From: an uncultured Chloroflexota bacterium
GTDB taxonomy: Bacteria > Chloroflexota > Anaerolineae > Aggregatilineales > Phototrophicaceae
Reading direction: 5' to 3'
Length of the DNA: 64,000 nucleotides
NCBI GenBank assembly: GCA_937988705.1
Contig: CALKIA010000187.1
Span: forward strand, 3,713-67,712
The notes below the pieces were generated by a model. That model was not told the origin of the DNA. It saw only the letters and a list, made by a program, of their open reading frames with translations, and searched no databases. Shown piece after piece: positions 7,205 through 15,760 of the stretch. The translations under genes were made by a program, and so were the position numbers. Position 1 is the first letter of the stretch. The number at the start of each line of letters is the position of its first letter.

Positions 7205-9838
7205 ATGTCTTTGCTGCGCACAAAAATTCAACTACCACCTCTGCGCGTTCAGCATGTTCAACGTGAACGAGTGCTGCGGCGTTTGGTGAACGCACCTCAT
7301 CCACAGACGCGTTTGATACTTGTTTCTGCTCCGGCGGGGTTTGGGAAGTCCTCCTGTTTAGTCGAGTGGGGGCACCAATTGCGCAAAAAAGGGGCGTTGG
7401 TGGCGTGGTATGCGCTGGATGAACACGACAATGATCCTGTGCGCTTTGGAACGTACCTCCTAGGTGCTTTTCAACAAGTGAGCAGCTTATTCCAAGCCTC
7501 TGATTATCCCAAACAGATGGGGGTGCAAGAAACGATCTATCACATCCTCAATACCGTAGGCGACCTACAGTCACAGAGTATCTTAATTCTGGATGATTAT
7601 CACCTGATCACCGATCCGCAAATTCATGACGCTGTCGGCTTGATGACAGAATATCTCCCAGAGAACATGTGCCTCGCGCTTGGTACACGTGCCGATCCGC
7701 CCCTGCCGCTTGCGCGTCTGCGGACACAGGGTTTGATCACCGAAGTGCGCGTGGCCGATCTCAGATTCCAAAAAGAGGAGGTGGCCGATTGGCTGCAAGC
7801 CATGCTCGGCTGGATTCCCTCGGAGCGGCTGCTCAAGCAGCTTGACGGGCTGACCGAAGGCTGGGCAGTCGCACTTGCTCTAATCCTGATGAACCAATCA
7901 CTGACCAATGAGCAGACGCTGGAAAATCAGCTCGTCCGCTATTCGCTTACGCAGCGGCACATTTTCGATTACTTTGCACAGGAAGTGTATGAGCGGCAGT
8001 CTGAACCATTCAAAGCGTTTCTGCTTGATACATGTGTCCTTGACGGGTTGAATCCCGAAGTGTGTACCGCGCTGACGGGCAGACCCGATGCGCCGCTCAT
8101 ACTAAACCAATTGGCGACGGGTAGTCTGTTCATTGTGCCGCTCTCCGAAACCGAACCGCTGTATCGCTATCACCATCTGTTTGAACAATTTCTGCGTCAG
8201 GGGCTGGAACTGACTGACCATGCGCGCTATCTCCACCAGCATTATCGGGCATCACAGTGGCACGAAGCGCATGACAACCTCGTCGAGGCAGTGCAGCACT
8301 GTCTGGCGGCGCAGAATTTCGATTCCGCCGCGCAGTTGATCGAAACACGAGTGTGGGAAACACTGACCTCGCGAGGCGAGATCACGACGATTTTAAACTG
8401 GCTAACACGCTTCACCGACGAGGTATTGAAGAGCCGTCCCCGTCTTTGCCTATATTTCTCACGCGCGCTCTATTTGAACGGTGATGTCAAAGGCTCCCGA
8501 CATTATCTTGAGCTTGCCGCACAGACGTTGAAGGATGCTGAAAGCGGCATCCCTAACCGTCAGGCGCTCCAGACCATCGCCTTCAACTATCAGGCGACGC
8601 TGGCAGCGTATCAGGGCGATATTGAAGCAGGGCGGCGCTGGATCGAGCAGGCGAACGCGCAGCAGCATACCGTTGACGCCCTGGATCGGGTGCGCATCGC
8701 CAATACGTACGCATTTCTGCACTATCTGATCGGCAATGTTTCGGCAGCTCGCGGGGCTTATCAATCGGCATTGGAACAGGCGGAGCAGCTACAACACCAT
8801 TATTTGATGCTCGACGCGCATTACTATCTGGCGCAGACCGATCTGCTGGCGGGGAAACTCGACTTAGTTGAGGCACGCTGCCAGGGCATACTTACGCAGT
8901 ATTATCCTGCGAAGATGGGGCCACTCAGCGCACTGATGCTGCCGTTGGCGGCGGTATACTACCAACGCAACCGGATCATTGAGGCAGAAGCTACACTGCG
9001 CGAAGCAATTGCGCTCGCTCGGCGTAAGAACATCCCCGATTTACTGTGGTTCGCCCATCTGAACCTCGCAGAGATTCTGTTGGCACGGGGCGAATTTAAC
9101 GAAGTCGAAGCGAGCATGGCGCAAGCGCAGAGCTACGCACGTGGCTTCCAGAGCCCGATAATATCATCGGTCATTGGTGCAGCGGGCGCGCACCTCGCCC
9201 TACGTTTGAGTCAGCTCGAAGCAGGGGCGGAGTGGGCCGCCGCCTACCAGACAACGAAAGAGCGTGGGTTCCACCGAGACTACGAAGACCTGACACTGGC
9301 GCGAATTTGGCTGGCACAGGGAAAACTTGACCAAGCGTTAGCATTTCTGGAGCAGCTTATTGCCAGCGCCGACACGGGAGGGCGACTGGGCAGCGCGATC
9401 AGTGCGAAATTCCTGCAGGCACTGGCATATCAAGCGAAAGGTCAGATGAATGAAGCGCTGTCAGCGCTCGAACCTGTGCTTGTGCACGCCGAGCGCGAAG
9501 GTTTTGTCCGTCTGTTTCTGGATGCCGGACCGCCTGCACTCAAACTCTTGCGCCTCGCCGTCGATCGGCACATCGTCACTGACTATGCAGCTTATCTGCT
9601 AGACGCAGCTGCTCAGAATGCAAGCGCACAGCACCCCTCTGATACGCTAACCGAGCGTGAAATTGACGTGCTGAAGTACATAGCAGCTGGTGCCAGCAAC
9701 CAAGCGATTGCGGATGCGTTTGTCATTAGTTTGGGTACGGTCAAAAGCCATATCCACCACATCATGAACAAGCTCAACGCGCAAAACCGTACCGAAGCCG
9801 TCAGCAAAGCCCGGAGCTTGCATATCCTCGCGGATTAA
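7205..9838 (+). CDS. LuxR-family ATP-dependent transcriptional regulator, MalT/LAL type
   Basis: This 877-aa protein has the MalT-like layout. Walker A APAGFGKSS lies at about residues 42-50, a Walker B-type ILILDDYHLI about 85 residues later, and a winged-helix region follows. A long series of helical TPR-like repeats fills about residues 330-800. A C-terminal LuxR helix-turn-helix (LTEREIDVLKYIAAG, then ISLGTVKSHIHHIMNKLNA) ends the protein. The ATG at 7205 fits the family N-terminus (SLLRTKIQLPP); the frame upstream to 7145 does not. Proteins of this type bind ATP and an inducer, often a sugar, oligomerise and activate transcription. The inducer cannot be predicted. The next genes follow on the same strand with their own ribosome binding site. 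Confidence 0.9.
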   Translation: MSLLRTKIQLPPLRVQHVQRERVLRRLVNAPHPQTRLILVSAPAGFGKSSCLVEWGHQLRKKGALVAWYALDEHDNDPVRFGTYLLGAFQQVSSLFQASDYPKQMGVQETIYHILNTVGDLQSQSILILDDYHLITDPQIHDAVGLMTEYLPENMCLALGTRADPPLPLARLRTQGLITEVRVADLRFQKEEVADWLQAMLGWIPSERLLKQLDGLTEGWAVALALILMNQSLTNEQTLENQLVRYSLTQRHIFDYFAQEVYERQSEPFKAFLLDTCVLDGLNPEVCTALTGRPDAPLILNQLATGSLFIVPLSETEPLYRYHHLFEQFLRQGLELTDHARYLHQHYRASQWHEAHDNLVEAVQHCLAAQNFDSAAQLIETRVWETLTSRGEITTILNWLTRFTDEVLKSRPRLCLYFSRALYLNGDVKGSRHYLELAAQTLKDAESGIPNRQALQTIAFNYQATLAAYQGDIEAGRRWIEQANAQQHTVDALDRVRIANTYAFLHYLIGNVSAARGAYQSALEQAEQLQHHYLMLDAHYYLAQTDLLAGKLDLVEARCQGILTQYYPAKMGPLSALMLPLAAVYYQRNRIIEAEATLREAIALARRKNIPDLLWFAHLNLAEILLARGEFNEVEASMAQAQSYARGFQSPIISSVIGAAGAHLALRLSQLEAGAEWAAAYQTTKERGFHRDYEDLTLARIWLAQGKLDQALAFLEQLIASADTGGRLGSAISAKFLQALAYQAKGQMNEALSALEPVLVHAEREGFVRLFLDAGPPALKLLRLAVDRHIVTDYAAYLLDAAAQNASAQHPSDTLTEREIDVLKYIAAGASNQAIADAFVISLGTVKSHIHHIMNKLNAQNRTEAVSKARSLHILAD

Positions 9839-9932
9839 ACCCACAAATCTAACTTCCGGTTGATGACAGCCACAGGGGGTTTACGACTACTCTGAGGATA
9901 GTTCGATAAAGTTCAACCCGGAGGAAAACCTC

Positions 9933-10592
9933 ATGATCGACCCCGCATCCGACCACTTTAATCAGTGGGGCTATATGGTGATCTGGATCATCCTGTTCGC
10001 CGTGATGCTCCTGTTTGTACCCTTCTACAAGAAGTCCCAACGTAAACCGAGCAGCGCCTATCTCGCCTTCATCATCGCGCTGGCGCTGGAGATGTTTGGC
10101 GTCCCGCTCAGTATGTATGTCATCACCTGGTTGATCGGCACCACACTCCCGGATGGTGTGTTGTACGGACATACCTTGCAACCGTGGATCGGTCACTGGG
10201 GCATGTACATCGGCACCGTGCTGATACTGTGCGGTGTCGGTCTAGTGATCATTGGTTGGCGCGTCATTCACAAGCGCTTCTGGAGTAAGGAAGAAGGTGA
10301 AGGCGAACTGGTCACCGACGGAATTTACGACTATATCCGACACCCGCAATATACCGGCTTCATGCTTGTCACGCTCGGCATGATCCTCGACTGGGCGACC
10401 CTGCCGCTGCTCATCATGTGGCCCATTCTGGTCGTCGTTTACTACCGTTTGGCCCGCATGGAAGAACGTGGGATGCTGGCGCAGTTCGGTTCTGCCTATG
10501 AGCTGTACCGCTCGAACACGGGGATGTTCCTGCCGAAGCTGCTCCATCGTCAGTCGGCGGCGCAGGTGGCACACAAAGCCTCATCTCGCTGA
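9933..10592 (+). CDS. Isoprenylcysteine carboxyl methyltransferase-like (ICMT/PEMT fold) membrane protein
   Basis: This is a 219-aa integral membrane protein with about five hydrophobic segments. It carries the family motif GIYDYIRHPQYTGFML near residue 130-145, where the Arg-His-Pro-x-Tyr core binds S-adenosylmethionine. It ends with the family's EERGMLAQFGSAYELYRSNTGMFLP block (Glu-Glu and Tyr-x-x-Tyr). Bacterial members methylate lipids or small molecules at the membrane; eukaryotic ones methylate prenylated cysteine. A GGAGGA box precedes the ATG. The gene is probably cotranscribed with the two small genes downstream. Confidence 0.8.
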   Translation: MIDPASDHFNQWGYMVIWIILFAVMLLFVPFYKKSQRKPSSAYLAFIIALALEMFGVPLSMYVITWLIGTTLPDGVLYGHTLQPWIGHWGMYIGTVLILCGVGLVIIGWRVIHKRFWSKEEGEGELVTDGIYDYIRHPQYTGFMLVTLGMILDWATLPLLIMWPILVVVYYRLARMEERGMLAQFGSAYELYRSNTGMFLPKLLHRQSAAQVAHKASSR

Positions 10593-10613
10593 AGCGAGGG
10601 AAAGAGTCCTCTC

Positions 10614-11150
10614 ATGTCTAAAAACCTTCTCATTGGCGTGGCACTGGCGGTTCTGCTGGCGTGCGGTCTGTTGACCGCCGCCGCACCCGCCCTTTGGAAG
10701 CAGATCACCGACTTCAACCATGTCAACGATCTGGCCCAGCACATTGCGAATTTTGATCTCCCCGCGGGTTATCGGCCAGATTACGCGGTCGAGATGCTCG
10801 GATACACCGTTGTCGCCTATCAGGGTGAAGATGAATATAGCCACCTCTCACTGCTGCAAGCGCCGTCTGGAGTTATCCCGGACGATGCAGCGCTCGATGG
10901 GTATATCCCGGATGACCGTGCCAAGACGCGCTGGAACGAAGCGACACTGGTGCGGACAGAGCAGCGAACAATCTGCGATCAGGCTGCGACCCTCACGGTG
11001 AGCGAACGGACGAATTCGGAAGGACGACGTTATCGCAGCCTGAATCTGGTTTTTCAGGGTCGAGAGGGTACGGCGCTGCTGGTTATCAACCAACCTATAT
11101 CCATGTGGAATGACGACCAGATCGAAGCCTTCATCGCCTCCATCCACTAG
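10614..11150 (+). CDS. Membrane-anchored hypothetical protein
   Basis: The product is 178 aa, with an N-terminal hydrophobic segment (LLIGVALAVLLACGLLTAAAP) that acts as a signal anchor, or as a lipoprotein signal if Cys17 is used. The rest is a small soluble domain with alternating strands (YAVEMLGYTVVAYQG, RYRSLNLVFQG, TALLVINQP). It follows the ICMT-like gene by 21 bases and is followed by the FMN-barrel-like gene after 10 bases, so the three form an operon. I do not recognise the family. Confidence 0.6.
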   Translation: MSKNLLIGVALAVLLACGLLTAAAPALWKQITDFNHVNDLAQHIANFDLPAGYRPDYAVEMLGYTVVAYQGEDEYSHLSLLQAPSGVIPDDAALDGYIPDDRAKTRWNEATLVRTEQRTICDQAATLTVSERTNSEGRRYRSLNLVFQGREGTALLVINQPISMWNDDQIEAFIASIH

Positions 11151-11160
11151 GAGGCACCGC

Positions 11161-11508
11161 ATGAACACGCATCTCAGGGAGCGTGTCGAGGCACTACTTG
11201 GGCAGTATAGTGAGGTCACATTGGGGACTTGCGGACAAGTGGGTCCCCAGCTGACCTTCGTCTCGTGTGAACTGCGGAATCATGTGCTGCTTCTCTTTCT
11301 AGCGCGCAGTTCCGATCACCTGTTCAATCTCGAACAGCAATCGCAGCTTGCGCTGCTTACGCCCACATGGAAGCTCGATGGACAGGCTGACTCATCAGGC
11401 CAAGTCGCGGCGCCGCACAGCTGGCAAATTGTCGTGTCCGTCCAGCCAAGCCGCCTCCACATCCTGTCCGATGACGGGCAAAGTATCGTCGAAACTATCG
11501 ACTTCTAA
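11161..11508 (+). CDS. Small FMN-binding split-barrel-like (pyridoxamine 5'-phosphate oxidase fold) protein
   Basis: A GGAGG box 6 bases upstream fixes the ATG at 11161 (115 aa). The start LGQYSEVTLGTCGQVGPQLTFVSCEL followed by VLLLFLARSSDHLFNLEQQSQLALL matches the first strands of flavin split barrels, where a small-molecule or protein redox partner meets bound FMN. It is shorter than typical members and lacks an obvious C-terminal catalytic block. It may be a binding-only version. The family call is moderate and the function unknown. Confidence 0.55.
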   Translation: MNTHLRERVEALLGQYSEVTLGTCGQVGPQLTFVSCELRNHVLLLFLARSSDHLFNLEQQSQLALLTPTWKLDGQADSSGQVAAPHSWQIVVSVQPSRLHILSDDGQSIVETIDF

Positions 11509-11882
11509 AGGCGAACTTCAATCGAGTTAGGTAGAGCAAACGACCTCATGAAGCAACGGATTGGAACAACCGCGCTTGGCGGTCGATACGAGATAAAGAC
11601 ATGAGAAATTCTGGCCATCATCAATTCCATGGAAAACAATGAATGATGCAGTCAACAGCGTTTGCTCGTCTTTACGATGATCATTATAGCCCGTTTCCCG
11701 TCGTCGCAATGGCTGCGGCAGATTTCCACCCTTCAGGCTCACTGGCATATGCGCTGACCTCCGTGGTTGCTCTCGCGCTGCGTTTCGTCCGGTTTCTCAG
11801 CCGCAAGGGTAGCATGCCGCACCGCCGTCAAAGCCGTGGCCAGCTTCGGCGACGGGCGCGCGCCTGGTTGGTGCCGCTCCGC
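11509..11882. other. Gap without recognisable gene
   Basis: Only short frames without domain features are present. A 9-bp inverted repeat (GAGCAAACG at 11534, its complement at 11659) spans part of the gap, with no evident role. The convergent Nudix gene ends at its right edge. Confidence 0.3.
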
Positions 11883-12401
11883 TCAGGCGCGCCCGTGCCG
11901 CCCGATGGGTGCCGGCGGGCTATGCGGCGATACTCGTGCGCCCAACGCCAGGATCAACGCGCCATGTCCTTGGAAGTCCTGTTCACTCAGCGAATTTATG
12001 TCGATCCACAATGGCTCATCAAGGCCTTCATCTGGCGTGAAGTGCGTCGCGCCGATCTGCGTGGATAACGGCTCACAGCGGAAGAAGAACAGGAACCCGT
12101 GAAAAGCGAGATCCAGCGGGTCGTAGTAGAAGAAATCGGTTTGAAAATGCAGGAATTCCTCCACTGTGACGGCAATGCCCGTCTCTTCGTGCACTTCCCG
12201 GATCAGAGCGGCATCCATCGCCTCCCCTTTTTCAATACCCCCGCCGGGCAGAACATACCGCTGAGTATAGGTGGCGCGCACCACCAGCAGCTGCTGGTTC
12301 TGCACAATCAGCCCATAGACTGACGGTCGCTGAATCAGGGTTTCCGCATCGACGAACCTCTCGGCATTGAAGAGAGTTCGGCATTTCACCTGCACTCCCA
12401 T
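11883..12401 (-). CDS. Nudix hydrolase
   Basis: The ATG at 12401 has an AAAGGCGG box just upstream; the longer frame to 12521 runs over the neighbouring promoter. The 172-aa product contains a complete Nudix box at residues 54-76 (G-x5-E-x7-R-E-V-x-E-E-x-G-I) within a beta-grasp context (YVLPGGGIEKGE). These enzymes split nucleoside diphosphates linked to another moiety, using a divalent metal held by the box glutamates. It is divergent to the DUF6094 pseudogene, with 63 bases between the two starts. The last 20 residues are Pro- and Ser-rich and may be a natural tail. The substrate is unknown. Confidence 0.85.
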   Translation of the reverse strand: MGVQVKCRTLFNAERFVDAETLIQRPSVYGLIVQNQQLLVVRATYTQRYVLPGGGIEKGEAMDAALIREVHEETGIAVTVEEFLHFQTDFFYYDPLDLAFHGFLFFFRCEPLSTQIGATHFTPDEGLDEPLWIDINSLSEQDFQGHGALILALGARVSPHSPPAPIGRHGRA

Positions 12402-12464
12402 TATCCGCCTTTCTGTAACTGCCCCGTCCACATAGTGAGAGCTAAATTCGAGGAGAAATGATAC

Positions 12465-13196
12465 ATGGCACGCACTGAATCGAAAATGATTATGGGCTAC
12501 CTGCCCATCGAGGAGCGCCACTACCCGGCGCTCCTTCCATTAGTCGCACCTGCGACTCCCGCCGTGCGATTGCTCGATCCGTTCGCCGGAGAAGGCGCAT
12601 TCCTCGAAGCGGCGGCGAAAGCGTGGAACCTCACACCCTACGCCAATGAACTCGATGGGGAGCGGGCGGCGGCGTGCATCACCCGTTTTGGCGCGACGCA
12701 GGCATTACGCTGTGACGTAGAGCGGTTGGTAGCCTCCAACAACGTGTTTGGCACCGCGTGGTTGAACCCACCCTATAATCACGACGCGAGTGCGTCGGGC
12801 CGCAAGCGGGTCGAGTTCCGCTATCTGTGCCATGCGTGGAAATGGGTGCAGGACGGCGGCTTGGCGCTCTGGTGCATCTACCGCCAGCATATCACCAGCG
12901 AAGCGGCAGCATTCCTTGCCAAACACAGCAACCGCGTCGAGGTGTGGGCGCTGCCGGGGAAAGCACTTGGGCGAAAATGATCAGATGGTGGTCGCGGCGA
13001 TCAAGGGCGTGCCGCTTGATCCCGTCGCGCACTATGAGCAGATCGTCCGCGACCGTGATAATCCACAGCCGCACACCGTCCAAGCAGAACCGCTCTACCG
13101 GTTGCCCGCCCCGCGCCCGATTCAGCGGTTCGTGTTCGCACCGGATATGCTCGATGAGGCATCCGGGCTGAAGCTGATCGAGGAGCAGGGCCCGTT
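12465..13196 (+). pseudogene. DUF6094-type DNA adenine methylase, frameshifted and 3'-truncated
   Basis: Motif I (LLDPFAGEGAFL) and the catalytic Asn-Pro-Pro-Tyr (WLNPPYN) of N6-adenine methyltransferases are intact. The first frame stops at 12980 after WALPGK. The protein clearly continues in the next frame (HLGENDQMVVAAIKGVPLDP and onward to LIEEQGPF), so one base has been lost or gained near 12955-12962. Homology ends at about 13196, where the DNA switches to an IS transposase remnant. Such methylases are common on plasmids and integrative elements, which suggests this was once a mobile island. It is probably inactive. Confidence 0.7.
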
Positions 13197-13450
13197 CGGT
13201 ACGCGAGGAAATTCTCGACCGGGTCATCATTTTGAATGCGGCGCACCTGAAGTAGGTGCTGCGCGAGTATGAGCATTTCTTCAACACAGCGCGACCGCAT
13301 CAAGGGATTGGGCAAAAGACCCCGATCCACCCCCAGCAAGGTCAATCAGCGGGACAGTCAAACGGCGCGATCAACTCGGCGGTGTACTCCACGACCACTA
13401 TCGAACTGCTTAACCCAAGGGAAACACCGCGCGGATAAGGTTTTTTGCTA
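13197..13450 (+). mobile_element. IS remnant: transposase C-terminus and right end
   Basis: The frame beginning at about 13198 reads VREEILDRVIILNAAHLK, a TAG stop, then VLREYEHFFNTARPHQGIGQ. This is the end of the DDE integrase-type catalytic domain, with its Glu-Glu and Arg-Pro-His-Gln-Gly signature. About 150 bases on, GCGGATAAGGTTTTTTGC resembles the right terminal repeat of the IS elements at 34.7 and 51.3 kb. This is the 3' quarter of an IS of the same family, joined directly to the truncated methylase gene. Confidence 0.65.
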
Positions 13451-13503
13451 CTACAGGATATGAAATCGGTTTGAGGTATCACACGAATGCTTCAGAACGC
13501 TTG

Positions 13504-13523
13504 TGCGAAATGCTGATTTCGCA
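13504..13523. other. Perfect hairpin in gap downstream of GH3
   Basis: An 8-bp inverted repeat (TGCGAAAT, 4-base loop, ATTTCGCA) lies in the 170-base gap between the IS remnant and the end of the minus-strand GH3 gene. It could end that transcript, but no T run follows it on either strand. Confidence 0.3.
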
Positions 13524-13621
13524 ATGCTGAACTACGGCAAAGATGGTACTATATCTCGACAGTAGATAGTTCATTTTAAGCTCAAAACTCGAATAGCCGC
13601 TATTTCGGAGTCAGTGCATCG

Positions 13622-15760
13622 CTACCTTATTATGATCCGCGTACTGATGATCACCGCGCCTTTAATTGGCGGCTGACCGCCGATACAGAGTTCATATTCG
13701 CCGGGAATGATCACCGACTCGCCCTCATCAGTGATCGATGCCAATTCTTTTCCGGTGATCTCGAACAGGATTTCCCGCTGTTCCCCTACATCCAGATGAA
13801 ATTGTTGAAACCCGCGCAGTGCCAGACGGGGAAACCGTGATTCATGGGCGCTCAAGCGGCGCACATAAAGCTGAGTGACTTCATCTCCTGCCACGTTTCC
13901 ACGGTTCGTCACCATGACAGATACCCGCACAGTTTCACCTGCTTCGATCGACTTTGCGCTCACTCGCGGATCATCGTAGTGGAAGGTGGTGTAACTCAGT
14001 CCATATCCGAAGGGATATAAAGCCTCTTCTTCAAAATACCGGTACGTTCGCCCGCGCATGTCGTAACTATCAAAACTCGGCAGATCACGGGTTGCCCGGT
14101 AAACCGTCAGCGGCAGTCGTCCCGCCGGATTGTGATAACCGAACAGCACATCTGCAATACCTTCGCCCGCCTCACCTGGGTACCATGCTTGAAGAATCGC
14201 GGGGAGTGCTTCGTCCGCCCAGGGGATCGCCAAGGTGCTTCCACCGAGCAAAACGAGAACGATTGGCTTGCCGGTCTCATGCAGCCGCTTGAGCAGTTTT
14301 TCTTGGACGGCGGGCAGCTCGATTGTGGTTCGATCCCCCTGGCTGGTTGTACCTTCGGGCACGCCCTCAACCTGAAGCTCTTCACCTTCGATCACTTGCG
14401 ACAGCCCACCCACAAAAATCACGACATCCGAAGCTTCTGCCAAGCGCACTGCCTCTGCAAAACCGCGCTCGTCTTCTAGAAGAACATCGCATCCGACGGC
14501 ATAATTAACGATTGTCGCGCCGTCGCCTGCTTGACTAATCCCTTCCAGTATCGTGACCGGTTTTATGGGCGTGCCATGATAATTGCCCAACTGCGCGGTC
14601 AGGTTATCGGCATTCGGTCCGATCACGGCAATCGACGCTAGGGTTTTGCTCAAGGGAAGGAGTCCCATGTTTTTAAGCAGCACCAGCGACTCGCAGACTG
14701 CTTGTCGGGCCAGGGCACGATGTTCCGGTTGTCCTACGATTTCGACTGGAATTTGTGTATACGGAACCTGTTCAGGGGGGTCAAACATGCCCAGACGAAA
14801 GCGCGTTTTGAACAAGCGCCGCAGGCATTGATCAAGCTGTGCTTCGCTGACTAAGCCCCGCTCAACCGCTTCGACCAGCGCTTCATAAGCACAACCGCAG
14901 CACAAATCACATCCTGCACTGACCGCCAGCGCCGCCGCACCAGCGTGCGAATCTGCAAGTTTGTGCCGCTCGGAAATATCCTCAATCGCGCCGCAGTCCG
15001 ACACGACATGCCCGGCAAACTGCCATTGATCCCGTAGAATCTTACCGAGCAGCGTCGGGCTGGCGCAGCACGCTTCACCGTTGGTGCGTGTATACGCGCC
15101 CATAATCGATTCGACATCCGCCTCACGCACACAAGCCTCAAATGCGGGTAGGTAAGTATCCCACAGATCATAGGGGCTAACTTGAGCATCAAAGGTATGG
15201 CGGAGCGCTTCCGGTCCGCTGTGGGCGGCATAATGTTTGGCACACGCGGCAAGTTTGAGATACCGGGGATGATCGCCTTGCAGCGCCTTGACAAACACAA
15301 CCGCTAATCGCCCGGTCAAAAACGGGTCTTCTCCGAAGGTTTCCTGTGCCCGTCCCCAACGCGGATCACGCACAATATTGATGTTGGGCGTCCAGAAGGT
15401 CAGCCCACCATAAATTTCGACCCGTCCTTCGCGCACAGCCTGATGATGTTTGGCGCGGGCTTCATCACTTGTGACTGTACCCACACGCGCCAATAGGTCA
15501 GTATCCCAGGTCGCCGCCAGTCCGATTGCATGGGGAAAAACCGTCGAAAGCCCGGCACGTGCCACCCCATGTGAACATTCATTCCACCAGTTGTAAGCCG
15601 GAACGCCGAGACGCTCAATAGCAGGGGCATCATGCAGCATCTGCGCGACCTTTTCTTCAAGTGTCAGCACACGAATGAGCGAATCAACGCGTACATCCAG
15701 CGATTGTGACAGATCGCGGCTGATTTCTGGCAGCTTGTCCAGAACAGCTTGAGCCAGCAT
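13622..15760 (-). CDS. Glycoside hydrolase family 3 (beta-xylosidase/beta-glucosidase-like), cytoplasmic
   Basis: This 712-aa protein has the standard GH3 order: (beta/alpha)8 domain with YNWWNECSHGVAR and DPRWGRAQETFGEDPF, catalytic nucleophile Asp255 in VVSDCGAI, an alpha/beta sandwich domain (LLPLSKTLASIAVIGPNAD), then a fibronectin-III-like C-terminus (YPFGYGLSYTTF, VTNRGNVAGDEVTQLYV). The Asn-Glu-Cys-x-His-Gly-Val motif is typical of the xylosidase/arabinosidase branch. No signal peptide is present, so it acts on imported oligosaccharides. Its ATG overlaps the stop of the GH38 gene by one base (TAATG), so the two are translationally coupled and form the end of an importer operon. Confidence 0.9.
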   Translation of the reverse strand: MLAQAVLDKLPEISRDLSQSLDVRVDSLIRVLTLEEKVAQMLHDAPAIERLGVPAYNWWNECSHGVARAGLSTVFPHAIGLAATWDTDLLARVGTVTSDEARAKHHQAVREGRVEIYGGLTFWTPNINIVRDPRWGRAQETFGEDPFLTGRLAVVFVKALQGDHPRYLKLAACAKHYAAHSGPEALRHTFDAQVSPYDLWDTYLPAFEACVREADVESIMGAYTRTNGEACCASPTLLGKILRDQWQFAGHVVSDCGAIEDISERHKLADSHAGAAALAVSAGCDLCCGCAYEALVEAVERGLVSEAQLDQCLRRLFKTRFRLGMFDPPEQVPYTQIPVEIVGQPEHRALARQAVCESLVLLKNMGLLPLSKTLASIAVIGPNADNLTAQLGNYHGTPIKPVTILEGISQAGDGATIVNYAVGCDVLLEDERGFAEAVRLAEASDVVIFVGGLSQVIEGEELQVEGVPEGTTSQGDRTTIELPAVQEKLLKRLHETGKPIVLVLLGGSTLAIPWADEALPAILQAWYPGEAGEGIADVLFGYHNPAGRLPLTVYRATRDLPSFDSYDMRGRTYRYFEEEALYPFGYGLSYTTFHYDDPRVSAKSIEAGETVRVSVMVTNRGNVAGDEVTQLYVRRLSAHESRFPRLALRGFQQFHLDVGEQREILFEITGKELASITDEGESVIIPGEYELCIGGQPPIKGAVIISTRIIIR

